Assembly: GCA_019635695.1 (NCBI GenBank)
Contig: JAHBYZ010000001.1
Location: 1-64,000 of the forward strand
Source: Rhizobiaceae bacterium
GTDB lineage: Bacteria; Pseudomonadota; Alphaproteobacteria; Rhizobiales; Rhizobiaceae
Direction: 5' to 3'
Length of the DNA stretch: 64,000 bases
Shown: piece after piece, positions 9,187-17,594 of the stretch
How the letters are laid out: each line of letters starts with the position of its first letter
Position numbering within the stretch: position 1 is the first letter of the stretch
Notes under the pieces: model-generated
What the model was told of the DNA's origin: nothing
What the model saw: the letters and a program-made list of their open reading frames with translations, nothing else
Database searches by the model: none
Position numbers and translations under genes: made by a program

Positions 9187-10176
9187 ATGAAATCCGTCTT
9201 CAAGCGCGGGCTCTGTCTCCTCGCGGCCGCTGTCGCCTCCGCCGTCGCGGGCACTGCAGCCGCCGAGACATTGCGCCTCGCGCACGTGGTGTCGACCGGC
9301 CACATCTACCACAAGGCAGCGGAGCATCTGGCGAAGGAACTCGGCTCCGCCACGGGCGGACAGTACGAGATCAGGATTTTCCCGAACGGCCAGCTCGGCC
9401 AGGAGCACAGCCTCATAGAGGCGCTTCGCAGCGGCAATCTCGACCTCGCCTTCGTCTCCTCGGCCAACACCGCCGCCTTCGTGGCGCCGATGGGCGTCTT
9501 CAGCCTTCCCTACATCTTCAAGGACAACGCGCATGTCGGGAAGGTGCTCAACGATCCCGCCATCCTGACGATCCTCGACGGCTACGTGACCGCCGCCAAT
9601 CAGGGCTTCCGGCGCGTGTCGGTGCTTCCCAGCGGCGAGCGTCACTTCTTCTCCAACAAGAAGGTGATCAGCGACGTCGATGGCCTGAGCGGCGCGAAGA
9701 TCCGCGTTCCGCCGTCGCCGATCGCCAGCGAGGTGTGGAGCACGCTCGGAGCGCTTCCGGTGGGCCTGCCGCTCGGCGACGTCTATACCTCGCTGCAGAC
9801 CGGCCTCATCGACGCCTATGAGGGGCCGATCACCAGCTACTACCTCAGCAAGATGTACGAAGTGGCGCCATTCGCATCGCTGACCGGGCACGAGCACACC
9901 ATCAACTTCCTGCTCGTCAGCGAGAGGACCTGGGCGGCGCTTCCCGACGAGGTCAAGCGCCAGCTGGAGACGCTTGGCTCGGGCCTCGACGAATTCGCCC
10001 TCGACATCCTTGCCGCCACCGACAAGGAGCACACCGCGCTGCTCACCGAGAAGCACGGCGTCACCATCGGCGAGGTCGACAGGAGCGGGTTCGTCGAGCG
10101 GCTGACCGCCATGCAGGCCACCGCCGTCGACAAGATCGGCGCCGGCGAGCTCTTCCAGAAGCTGAAGAGCGAGTGA
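9187..10176 (+). CDS. TRAP transporter solute-binding protein (DctP family)
   Basis: A 329-residue periplasmic binding protein with a Sec signal peptide (basic start, hydrophobic LCLLAAAVASAVAGTAAA, cleavage near residue 26). The mature part begins ETLRLAHVV and has the DctP family hallmarks: GQYEIRIFPNGQLGQE, the DLAFVSSAN loop, and GAKIRVPPSP with the arginine that usually binds a substrate carboxylate. GGGAGGAA precedes the ATG. With the next two genes it forms a sodium-dependent importer for an organic acid, probably the substrate of the upstream CoA pathway. Confidence 0.92.
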   Translation: MKSVFKRGLCLLAAAVASAVAGTAAAETLRLAHVVSTGHIYHKAAEHLAKELGSATGGQYEIRIFPNGQLGQEHSLIEALRSGNLDLAFVSSANTAAFVAPMGVFSLPYIFKDNAHVGKVLNDPAILTILDGYVTAANQGFRRVSVLPSGERHFFSNKKVISDVDGLSGAKIRVPPSPIASEVWSTLGALPVGLPLGDVYTSLQTGLIDAYEGPITSYYLSKMYEVAPFASLTGHEHTINFLLVSERTWAALPDEVKRQLETLGSGLDEFALDILAATDKEHTALLTEKHGVTIGEVDRSGFVERLTAMQATAVDKIGAGELFQKLKSE

Positions 10177-10745
10177 TGAAGCGGGTCCTGGCGCGCATTC
10201 TCCAGGGCACCGGCGGAAATCCGGCAGGCGGCTTCGTGGCCGCCTGCCTGACGCTGCTCGAGCGGGCCTATGTGTTTATCGCGATCGTCTCGCTGCTGGG
10301 CTTCATCGGCGTCGTGCTTGCCGACGTGGTTGGCCGGCAGGTGTTCAAGTACCCGCTGCTGGTCGCCAGCGACCTGGCCATCCTCTTCTTCGTCTGGTCG
10401 GTGATGACGGCGGCCGCCGTCGGGGTCCGGCTGAATCTGCATTTCGTGATGGACCTGGTGCCGGACTTCCGCTGGGCGGCGCTGAACGCGGCGCGGGCCT
10501 ATATGCTCGACGCGCTGGCGCTCGCCTTCTTCGTGCTGCTCACGATCCGCAGCGCGGAGACCACCTATGAAGGCTTCGGCCGGGTGTTTCCGATGAGCGG
10601 CTATCCGATCGGGCTGGCCGTCGCCGCGCTTCCGGTCGCCGGCATCGGCGCCTCGCTCTTCCTCATCGAGCGGCTGGTACGGCGGTACCGGGGAACGATC
10701 CAGGTCGATTCAACCGCACCGGTCATCGTGGAGGATTTGTCGTGA
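10176..10745 (+). CDS. TRAP transporter small permease (DctQ family)
   Basis: A 189-residue membrane protein with four predicted transmembrane helices (around 25-50, 60-80, 100-125 and 145-165 by hydrophobicity) typical of DctQ. ATG 10176 shares one base with the preceding stop (TGATG), and its own end overlaps the large permease start, so the three TRAP genes are translationally coupled. Confidence 0.9.
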   Translation: MKRVLARILQGTGGNPAGGFVAACLTLLERAYVFIAIVSLLGFIGVVLADVVGRQVFKYPLLVASDLAILFFVWSVMTAAAVGVRLNLHFVMDLVPDFRWAALNAARAYMLDALALAFFVLLTIRSAETTYEGFGRVFPMSGYPIGLAVAALPVAGIGASLFLIERLVRRYRGTIQVDSTAPVIVEDLS

Positions 10746-12031
10746 CGGGCGTGCTGCTCCTGTTCTGTTCTTTCGTCTTGCTAGTCATCCTCGGCATGCC
10801 GATCGCGCTCAGCTTCGGCGTGTCGTCGGTGCTGACCATGCTCTATCTCGGCCTCGACACGAGCCTGCTGTCGGAGCTGATGTTCGAGGGCCTGAACTCA
10901 TACACGCTGATGGCGGTGCCCTTCTTCCTCGTGGTGGGAAGCCTGCTCAACCAGACGCGCATCGCCGACAGGCTGATGGAGCTGGCCGACGTGCTGGTCG
11001 GCCATATCCGCGGCGGCATGGCGCTGGTTGACACGCTGGTGAGCATGCTCTTCGCCGGCATGTCCGGCACCGCCACGGCCGACGTTGCCGCGTCGGGCTC
11101 GATCATCATGCCGGCGCTGGTCAAGCGCGGCTACGACGTCAACTTCGCCATCGCGCTGACCGCGACCACAGCGACGATCGGCGTCATCATCCCGCCGAGC
11201 ATATCGATGATCGTCTACGGCTCCTCGACGAACGTGTCGATCGGCGGCCTCTTTATCGCCGGCGTGGTCCCGGGAGTGTTCCTCAGCCTCGCGCTGATGC
11301 TCTATAGCTACATCTACTCGATCCGGCGCGGCATGGTCGGCGGGCCGCGCGCCTCGGTCCCGCAGGTTGCCACCGCCTTCGGCAGGGCGTTCATTCCGCT
11401 CTGGATACCGGTGATCCTGGTCGGCGGCGTCGTGTCCGGCCAGTTCACCGCCACCGAATGCGGGGTGATCGGGGTCGTGCTCGCGGTGGTGCTGGGCATT
11501 GCCTACCGCACGATGAATTTCGCGGCGATGCCGGCCATGCTCAAGGAGTCGGCGCTGATCTACTCGCTGGCGCTGTTCCTGGTCAGCACGGCGGTCACGT
11601 TCGGCTGGCTGATCGCCTATCTGGAGGTGCCGCTCTACATCGGCGAGTTCCTGGGAAGCTACGCCGAGGACCCGCGCATCGTGCTGCTCTTCCTGATCGT
11701 GATCCTCCTCCTGCTGGGCACCTTCCTCGACTCGATCCCGGCCATCATCGTCATGATGCCGGTGATAGAGCACCTGGTGAACGTGTCCGACGCCAACCCC
11801 ATCCATACGGGGCTGGTGGTCATCATGACGCTGGCCATGGGCCACATCACCCCGCCGACCGGCACGCCGCTCTATCTCGCCTGCGCGATCATGAAGCAGC
11901 CGATGGTCAAGGTGATCCCGGCGCTGCTGCCCATCTACTTCCTGTACATGGCGGTCGTCATCGTCGTGGCGATGGTTCCCGACATCGCGCTGTTCCTGCC
12001 GCGCTACTTCATGGGTCCGGCCGCGGGTTAG
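10742..12031 (+). CDS. TRAP transporter large permease (DctM family)
   Basis: A 429-residue polytopic membrane protein, the standard DctM length. Family motifs include FAGMSGTATADVAASGSIIMPAL split over the first half, TATIGVIIPPSISMIVYG (about 140-157) and the C-terminal MGHITPPTGTPLYLAC. It forms the ion-coupled transport channel with the small permease and the binding protein. The start is GTG 10742 with a GTGA overlap. It is the last gene of the operon; a long hairpin follows at 12091. Confidence 0.93.
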   Translation: MTGVLLLFCSFVLLVILGMPIALSFGVSSVLTMLYLGLDTSLLSELMFEGLNSYTLMAVPFFLVVGSLLNQTRIADRLMELADVLVGHIRGGMALVDTLVSMLFAGMSGTATADVAASGSIIMPALVKRGYDVNFAIALTATTATIGVIIPPSISMIVYGSSTNVSIGGLFIAGVVPGVFLSLALMLYSYIYSIRRGMVGGPRASVPQVATAFGRAFIPLWIPVILVGGVVSGQFTATECGVIGVVLAVVLGIAYRTMNFAAMPAMLKESALIYSLALFLVSTAVTFGWLIAYLEVPLYIGEFLGSYAEDPRIVLLFLIVILLLLGTFLDSIPAIIVMMPVIEHLVNVSDANPIHTGLVVIMTLAMGHITPPTGTPLYLACAIMKQPMVKVIPALLPIYFLYMAVVIVVAMVPDIALFLPRYFMGPAAG

Positions 12032-12090
12032 TGCGCGAGCGTTCATTGGCGGCCACACAACTGCAGCAATACGATCGAACGCGAGCGGAT

Positions 12091-12124
12091 GTCGGCTTTC
12101 CTGGCTAGCTATCCAGAAGCCGAC
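12091..12124 (+). terminator. hairpin after the TRAP operon
   Basis: GTCGGCTT (12091-12098) pairs with AAGCCGAC (12117-12124), and an inner CTGG/CCAG stem (12101-12104 with 12113-12116) extends it around an 8-base loop. There is no clear U-tract, so it may act as a weak or Rho-assisted terminator or an RNA-stabilising structure. Confidence 0.4.
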
Positions 12125-12199
12125 AGTCCGTTCGCGGCCCCTCAGCCGCAGTGACCTGCGGCATGCTTCCCTCGGCCAATGAAGGCCGAGGAGATTAAT

Positions 12200-12832
12200 A
12201 TGGGCCATTCAAGATACGATGATGCCAGCCGCGAGCGCGCCGCATGGAACGCCGGAAAGAAGGTCGGCACCAAGCGTCCGTTCACCCAGAAGCAGATCTG
12301 GGCCATCCGCTTCTTCCTTGATCGAGAGAGGCGCGTGCGGGACCGGGCGCTGTTCGATCTAGCAATCGACAGCAAGCTTCGCGGGTGCGACCTGGTCAAG
12401 ATCAGGATCCGCGATGTGGTCGCCGGCCCCGAGATACGGACCCGCGCGACGGTGGTTCAACAGAAGACCGGTCGCCCCGTCCAATTCGAGATTACGAGCG
12501 ATGTGAGAGCCAGCCTTCTGGCCTGGCTTGAACGACGTGGAGGATTGGTCGATGACTATGCGTTTCCAAGCCGGGTCGACCATGCACGCCACATGAGCAC
12601 GAGACAGTATGCGCGCCTGGTGGATGAATGGGTATCGGCGATCGGTCTGCGTCCTGAAGAGTATGGCACGCACTCGCTTCGGCGCACAAAGGCGTCGATG
12701 ATCTACCGGGCCACAGGAAACATCCGCGCCATCCAGATCTTGCTTGGTCACTCCAAGATCGAGAACACGGTCCGCTACCTTGGCGTTGACGTGGAGGACG
12801 CGCTGCTCCTGGCTGAGAGAACCGAGATCTGA
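12200..12832 (+). CDS. short tyrosine recombinase / integrase
   Basis: A 210-residue site-specific recombinase consisting mostly of the catalytic domain. Visible catalytic residues are R in SKLRGCDLVKI, K in VVQQKTGRP, H-x-x-R in THSLRRT, and H and Y in LGHSKIENTVRYLGV (near the C-terminus). The N-terminal core-binding domain of XerC/D or phage integrases is absent or very short, so this is a compact type. ATG 12200 is chosen because GAGGAG lies 6 bases upstream; another ATG at 12179 has no site. It opens the accessory island and could have moved it, but I found no att repeats or tRNA. Confidence 0.85.
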   Translation: MGHSRYDDASRERAAWNAGKKVGTKRPFTQKQIWAIRFFLDRERRVRDRALFDLAIDSKLRGCDLVKIRIRDVVAGPEIRTRATVVQQKTGRPVQFEITSDVRASLLAWLERRGGLVDDYAFPSRVDHARHMSTRQYARLVDEWVSAIGLRPEEYGTHSLRRTKASMIYRATGNIRAIQILLGHSKIENTVRYLGVDVEDALLLAERTEI

Positions 12833-12838
12833 CGTATC

Positions 12839-12869
12839 GCGGCCATCCGGGCCGAGCGCGGATGGCCGC
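12839..12869 (+). terminator. strong hairpin after the recombinase
   Basis: GCGGCCATCCG (12839-12849) is perfectly repeated in reverse as CGGATGGCCGC (12859-12869) around a 9-base loop. It starts 7 bases after the recombinase stop codon. No U-tract follows. It is likely a terminator; a recombination or attachment structure is an alternative. Confidence 0.5.
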
Positions 12870-13143
12870 TCATGGCGAGCGGATTGATAGGCTGCTCCGG
12901 CCTTAGTGGGGTGGGAAGCGGCATGGCAGCTTTCGGGCGGCGGAGCCGGAATAGCGGCCGGCTACATCGCGGGGTTGCTGCGGCGGCATCGCGCCCGCAT
13001 TTCCGTCGACGAAAATCCGGTAGGCATAAAAGCTACCGTACATTGCCCTGACAGCTTAGCCTGATCTGCTGGTGCGCTGGATCGTGCAGGCTCTGGCTTC
13101 GGGCTGGATTCATGCACTGCGAAACCTGCCGGAGTGTAAACTG
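12870..13143. other. intergenic, no gene seen
   Basis: Between the recombinase hairpin and the convergent end of the HEPN gene I see no coding sequence with family support and no repeat worth naming. Confidence 0.4.
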
Positions 13144-13956
13144 CTAACGGCCTTTCCGGGCCTTCTCCCGCAGAAGGTAGACGCTAACCGCTGCCGCAAC
13201 CGTTACCACCAACTCGCCTTCCTCGAACTGCGGATTCCGTCCTTCCAAGAGATGGCGGCCCTGTTCCGAGGTGAAGCCCCACAGCTTCCTGATGGCTTCG
13301 TCCATCGGCTTGGGGAGGTTCAGCCGGCTTATGATTGGACCGAGCGTGTCGGTGGTAGCGTCATATTGGCGGGCGACGCATTCGAGTGCGGCCATACCAT
13401 GCTGGATCGCTCCCGAGATGTCGGGCTTAGGACGCCGTGATATGTCTCGAAGGGCCTCATGTATCTCGTTTGCGGCTGTGGGTGCACCCGACTCCAACAT
13501 CGTTGAAGCGGCGTCCTTCGTGGCCATTTCGAACACTTCGGATCCCCTCGCAACGATTCGGCCGTCCTCCATTTTCCAGCCGATACCGTGTTCTCTGAAC
13601 ACTGCGTTGAGCCGACTGGCGAACTCCTGCTCCTTGCCGCTGTAAGAGTAATCGCCCCGAATTTTCGAGAAAAGCCGCTCTGACAGGTCGTAGATTTTGT
13701 ACCAGGGAGCACCCTCGATCAGATACTGAACCTCGCCTTCGATATTCCCGGGGGACCAATTATTTAGATCAGGTCTACGCAGCAGCACTTCGCAGATGAT
13801 GTCGCGCATGCTGCCGGGACCGAGCCCGGCGGCGTATCCAAGCATGAGTACGGCATCCCGTACGACATCGGGTGCGTCTTCCCGCACCACAATTTCTGCG
13901 TCAGGAGCATAAAAGCCGAAGCGGTCCGAAAAAGCCCCTTCATCAGATGAAGGCAT
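13144..13956 (-). CDS. AbiJ-like HEPN-domain protein (putative defence RNase)
   Basis: A 270-residue protein resembling the AbiJ_NTD4-type abortive-infection family. The N-terminal half has the FSDRFG opening and a mixed helical region with YDLSERLF and LNAVFREHGIGWKMEDGRIV. The C-terminal third looks like a HEPN helical bundle: GAIQHGMAALECVARQYDA, then LWGFTSEQGRHLLEG, then a hydrophobic last helix. The RH pair in EQGRHL would be the core of the HEPN RNase motif. I prefer ATG 13956; a TTG at 13998 could add 14 residues. It is divergent from the gene at 14074. A+T content is higher than in the flanking clusters, suggesting transfer. Confidence 0.65.
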   Translation of the reverse strand: MPSSDEGAFSDRFGFYAPDAEIVVREDAPDVVRDAVLMLGYAAGLGPGSMRDIICEVLLRRPDLNNWSPGNIEGEVQYLIEGAPWYKIYDLSERLFSKIRGDYSYSGKEQEFASRLNAVFREHGIGWKMEDGRIVARGSEVFEMATKDAASTMLESGAPTAANEIHEALRDISRRPKPDISGAIQHGMAALECVARQYDATTDTLGPIISRLNLPKPMDEAIRKLWGFTSEQGRHLLEGRNPQFEEGELVVTVAAAVSVYLLREKARKGR

Positions 13957-14073
13957 AGCAACCGTCCGTACGCACCTTCTCGCGCCCCCTGAAAGCAACC
14001 GTTCCCGCTAGCTTCGTAATATCGCATATAGGAACTTGAGATTCTCGCCAAGTTGACATGAGGGTTCCTGCGG

Positions 14074-15069
14074 ATGGATTTCGATGATCTGGTTGAACAC
14101 GTCGTTGCCCCAGAGAAGCGAGCTGGCAAGGTAGTCAATGGCGTCGAACACAAAATGCATGAAGGGGCGGTCATGGTCGCCTACGCCATGCATCTCTTTC
14201 GGACATCCGGAGCAGATCATGTCCGTATCCATCCAGATGGCGAGCACGGAAAGCGCTTCGATTTCGCGGGCTGGCTTAGCCGGCGTGGATTCGAGAAAAT
14301 TTCATCGAGCGGCACCACCAGCTACGGGGGCGATTACGAGCACGAGTGCGGGTGGCGCATCACAATCAACCCCTCGTCAGGGAGAGGCGATGTCGTCGCC
14401 GAAGTTGGCAGGCGGACAATCTCTGCAGAGTGCAAGGGCGGCATCATCAACACCCGGCATTCCGGTCAGGTTTCCCGTCTCTATAAGGGCCTATGCGAAA
14501 CGGTCGGACTGTTGATGGCAGGTGAAATCGGGAGGCCGCCATTGGCATCGTGCCGTATACCGAACAAGCCTCAGATTAGCAAGCGGATGGTGCCGCGTTG
14601 CTTAACGTTGCGAGATCGAGATCGCCTGGTGGGCTCGCATGGTGAGGTGATAGGCGTGACGAGGGATGCGAAAAGTAAGATCGTGCAGGAATGTCCGCTC
14701 CCGCAAGACATGCATATCCGCGAAGACTACCGCGTCTTCCCGACTGAACTCGAGGACGACCCGGGGGTGGTGTTCCATTCCACCGCTGCGGAGAATTTAG
14801 ACCCCATAATCGCCGAAGGATTTAAGCGTGGGAGTGAAGCTGGGGCCACCTTGAACAGCATCTCGTACGCAAGAACGAGTTCCGCAGCGCTGCATCACTG
14901 GACCAGTCGCCGCAGTAAAGGGCAAGATGGCATAATCCTTGCCTTGCGGTTTGAGAGCTACGAGGGCCTTCATCAAGAGCCGCAGCTTGTCTACGACTAC
15001 AAGGAAGTTCCCACACAGCCGGAGATTATCGGGTTCGTAAAGGTGCCCACATCTTATGTTCATCGGTAG
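14074..15069 (+). CDS. two-domain protein: putative PD-(D/E)XK nuclease plus ART-like domain
   Basis: A 331-residue protein I cannot assign to a named family. The N-terminal half ends in GRGDVVAEVGRRTISAECKGG (GDVVAE about 110-115, ECKG about 123-126). This D...E-x-K pattern on predicted strands is typical of restriction-endonuclease-like nucleases. The C-terminal 110 residues begin VVFHSTAAENLDPIIAEGF (about 230-248), then ISYARTSSAALHHW and IILALRFES. That pattern resembles the strand-helix start of ADP-ribosyltransferase-fold enzymes (Tpt1/KptA, DarT). Both assignments are pattern-based and tentative. It is divergently paired with the HEPN gene and is A+T-richer than the flanking clusters. 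Confidence 0.6.
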   Translation: MDFDDLVEHVVAPEKRAGKVVNGVEHKMHEGAVMVAYAMHLFRTSGADHVRIHPDGEHGKRFDFAGWLSRRGFEKISSSGTTSYGGDYEHECGWRITINPSSGRGDVVAEVGRRTISAECKGGIINTRHSGQVSRLYKGLCETVGLLMAGEIGRPPLASCRIPNKPQISKRMVPRCLTLRDRDRLVGSHGEVIGVTRDAKSKIVQECPLPQDMHIREDYRVFPTELEDDPGVVFHSTAAENLDPIIAEGFKRGSEAGATLNSISYARTSSAALHHWTSRRSKGQDGIILALRFESYEGLHQEPQLVYDYKEVPTQPEIIGFVKVPTSYVHR

Positions 15070-16005
15070 CGCTTTCAGAACTGTTGACATCCAACAGGGC
15101 AGTCATGCGCTTCTTGTATCGGCCCACTATCGGTACCGTTCCCCGTCGCGGAAGTCCTCAAGCGGTCCCGATCTTTGCGAATGCCAAGCTCGGCGTGAAG
15201 GGCAGTTTTCAGGTGCTCTGAGGTACGGCGTGAAGGACTGAGTAGGGGTCGGAAGCGGACAGGCTAGTATTGCCTTCCCGGGCTGCCGCTGAACGGCAGC
15301 TTATCGCTACGCGCTCGCCATCACCGGACCGTCCGCTGCCGGCCCCATATCCGACACCGAATATGTTTGGGAACTTGCGAGCCCATGCGGTGCATGATCT
15401 GAGATCGGCCGCTTAGGCAAAGTTTGCCTTATCATCAGCCCGATAGCCGTCGAGCCAACTGACGATTTCATGCTTGACGTCGCCCCGAGATCTGGGCACA
15501 GAAGTGATGCACAAATTGTGGCGAGGCCTCTTCGCCAGTCCGGATTTCCCAGCGATGTCAATGGCCTAGCTGGGGATATGGTTTTGGCTGTCTCCAAATC
15601 CAGGTTCCCCAGCCAACTGCCAAGCCAATGATTTCCTGCTGGTCGTTGCCTGCGCGATGGCGGGCAAGGGCCTGATCGCTCCGATCCTGCCGCACGACGA
15701 CGAGAACTTCTCCGGCTCCTCGCTGCTGGTCGGCACGCGAGCCGATGGCTTCGCACTTTCCAAAGGCTCGGGGCTGGGGCTGGCTGCGGTCCTGTTGCCC
15801 GGCTCGGCAGTGACTTGGGCGCTTGCGCCAAGGGCTCTGGCGACCGACCGAATCGGAGCCAGCCCAACTGCGTCTCGCCAGCATGGTGGCTGTCGAATTT
15901 CTGGCACGCCCAGAAATTTGGGTGCAGGGTCACGCGCAAAATTGAGGTAGGGTTTCCTTGGCCTGCTGCCGGTTTCGTGGCCAGCCGCAGCATGCCTCTC
16001 CGGGC
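15070..16005. other. non-coding junk stretch with two hairpins
   Basis: I see no supported gene. A hairpin GCTGCCG/CGGCAGC (15282-15300) may end the gene at 14074, although it lies 210 bases downstream. A second, AATTTCTGG/CCAGAAATT with a 5-base loop, is at 15896-15918. A 313-codon minus-strand frame crosses the region but looks like a GC-driven shadow. The stretch probably consists of decayed insertion-sequence and genomic fragments leading into the IS3 remnant. Confidence 0.4.
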
Positions 16006-16263
16006 CGCGGGCCGATGAAGCCGGAGCAGCCTGAGCTCAACCTGCTGCGCAGGAAAGTGGCGGCAATGACGGCACAGCGCGTCACCGGCGTCCTCATCAT
16101 CGCGATCTTGCGCAGATGCAAGCAGGACGGACTCCCGCGCCGCAGTTGCCGCCGGGCGAGGGTGGTCGACAACATCGAGCGCCTCTACAACCCGCGGCCT
16201 CCGCACTCGTATCTGGACCATCTCAGCCCCGTCGAGTTGGAGGAGCAAGCTGTGCTAGCGTGA
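16006..16263 (+). pseudogene. IS3-family transposase remnant (internal deletion)
   Basis: The frame carries MKPEQPELNLLRRKVAAM, like the end of an IS3 OrfA (leucine-zipper region). About 35 codons later it carries DNIERLYNPRPPHSYLDH followed by LSPVELEEQ, the typical C-terminus of OrfB. Almost all of the DDE integrase domain is missing. It is therefore a deletion derivative, not an active element. It ends about 70 bases before the dadA start codon and may have displaced that gene's original promoter region. Confidence 0.72.
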
Positions 16264-16333
16264 TCCGGTGTCCGAAAGATCGGCGGCAGGCCGGGGATCC
16301 CCGGGGCCCCTTCGCTTCCTTGTTGAGGAAATC

Positions 16334-17584
16334 ATGAAAGTAACGGTACTGGGCGCAGGCATCATCGGCGTGACGTCGGCTTATCAGCTTGCAAGGGCGG
16401 GCCATGAGGTCACGGTCGTCGACCGCCAGCCCGGACCGGCGTTGGAAACCAGCTTCGCAAACGCCGGGGAGGTCTCCTTCGGATATTGTTCGCCTTGGGC
16501 CGCGCCGGGCATTCCCATGAAGGCGGTGAAGTGGCTGTTCATGCAGCATGCGCCGCTGATCCTGCGCCCCAGGATCGACGCCGCCATGATCTCCTGGGTG
16601 CTGCAGATGCTCGCCAACTGCACATCACGGCGCTATGCGATCAACAAGAGCCGCATGTTGCGGTTGGCCGACTACAGTCGCACTTCGCTTGCTCAATTGC
16701 GGGCCGACACGGGCATTGCCTATGACGAACGCATGCTCGGCACGCTACAGCTCTTCCGCACGCAGGCGCAGCTGGATGCGAGCGCGAAAGACGTCAAGGC
16801 GCTCGCCGCCGACGGCGTCCCTTACGAGGTGCTGGACCCCGACGGCTGCATTCGCGCCGAACCGGCGCTCAGCTACGCGCGCGACAAGATCGTTGGCGGC
16901 CTGCTGACGCCGAAGGACGAAACCGGCGATTGCTTCAAGTTCTGCACTGCTCTGGCCGCCAAGGCTCAGGAGCTCGGCGTCCAGTTCAACTATGGCAGCA
17001 TCATCCGGGGGCTCGACATCGAAGGCGGTCGTGTCCGCGGCGTCATCACGGCGCATGGAAGACTCGAGGCCGATGCCGTGGTCGTCGCGCTCGGCAGCTT
17101 CTCACCGCTCCTTGTGCGCCCGCTCGGAATCCGGCTGCCCGTCTATCCCGTCAAGGGCTACTCCCTGACGATCCCGATCACCGATGCATCGCGCGCGCCG
17201 GAATCGACGGTGATGGACGAGACCTTCAAGATCGCGATCACCCGGCTCGGTAACCGCATCCGCGTCGGCGGCATGGCGGAAATCTCCGGCTATACCAACG
17301 ACCTTGGCGAAGCGCGCCGCCTGACGCTCCAGCACTCCGTAACCGATCTCTTCCCCGGCGGCGACGTGTCTAAAGCGACCTTCTGGTCCGGACTGCGCCC
17401 CATGACGCCTGACGGTACGCCGGTGATAGGTCCGACCAAGGTGGCCGGCCTCTTCCTGAACACCGGCCACGGCACGCTCGGCTGGACGATGAGTTCGGGG
17501 TCCGCGCGCGTCGTTGCCGACCTCGTTTCAGGCCGCAAACCCGAAGTCGACGCGACCGACCTTTCCGTCGCGCGCTACGCCTGA
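16334..17584 (+). CDS. dadA: D-amino-acid dehydrogenase (DadA family)
   Basis: A 416-residue FAD-dependent enzyme of the small-subunit D-amino-acid dehydrogenase type, which oxidises D-amino acids to 2-oxo acids at the membrane quinone pool. Visible features are the dinucleotide motif [19 protein letters not shown] (about 4-22), the [19 protein letters not shown] family signature (about 41-59), [13 protein letters not shown], and the C-terminal [20 protein letters not shown]. The length is normal. ATG 16334 follows TTGAGGAA; an earlier in-frame start would lie in the IS3 remnant. No partner racemase is nearby, and the next gene is convergent. Confidence 0.92.
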   Translation: MKVTVLGAGIIGVTSAYQLARAGHEVTVVDRQPGPALETSFANAGEVSFGYCSPWAAPGIPMKAVKWLFMQHAPLILRPRIDAAMISWVLQMLANCTSRRYAINKSRMLRLADYSRTSLAQLRADTGIAYDERMLGTLQLFRTQAQLDASAKDVKALAADGVPYEVLDPDGCIRAEPALSYARDKIVGGLLTPKDETGDCFKFCTALAAKAQELGVQFNYGSIIRGLDIEGGRVRGVITAHGRLEADAVVVALGSFSPLLVRPLGIRLPVYPVKGYSLTIPITDASRAPESTVMDETFKIAITRLGNRIRVGGMAEISGYTNDLGEARRLTLQHSVTDLFPGGDVSKATFWSGLRPMTPDGTPVIGPTKVAGLFLNTGHGTLGWTMSSGSARVVADLVSGRKPEVDATDLSVARYA

Positions 17585-17594
17585 GCCTGCAGCG

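Noticed and set aside
10898..12208. 436-codon minus-strand frame rich in His, Asp and Arg
   Set aside because: It is the mirror of the TRAP large permease gene; the composition is typical of antisense of a membrane protein.
15307..16248. 313-codon minus-strand frame across the gap before dadA
   Set aside because: There is no domain, no ribosome site, and it overlaps the IS3 remnant on the other strand. The region looks like decayed mobile DNA.
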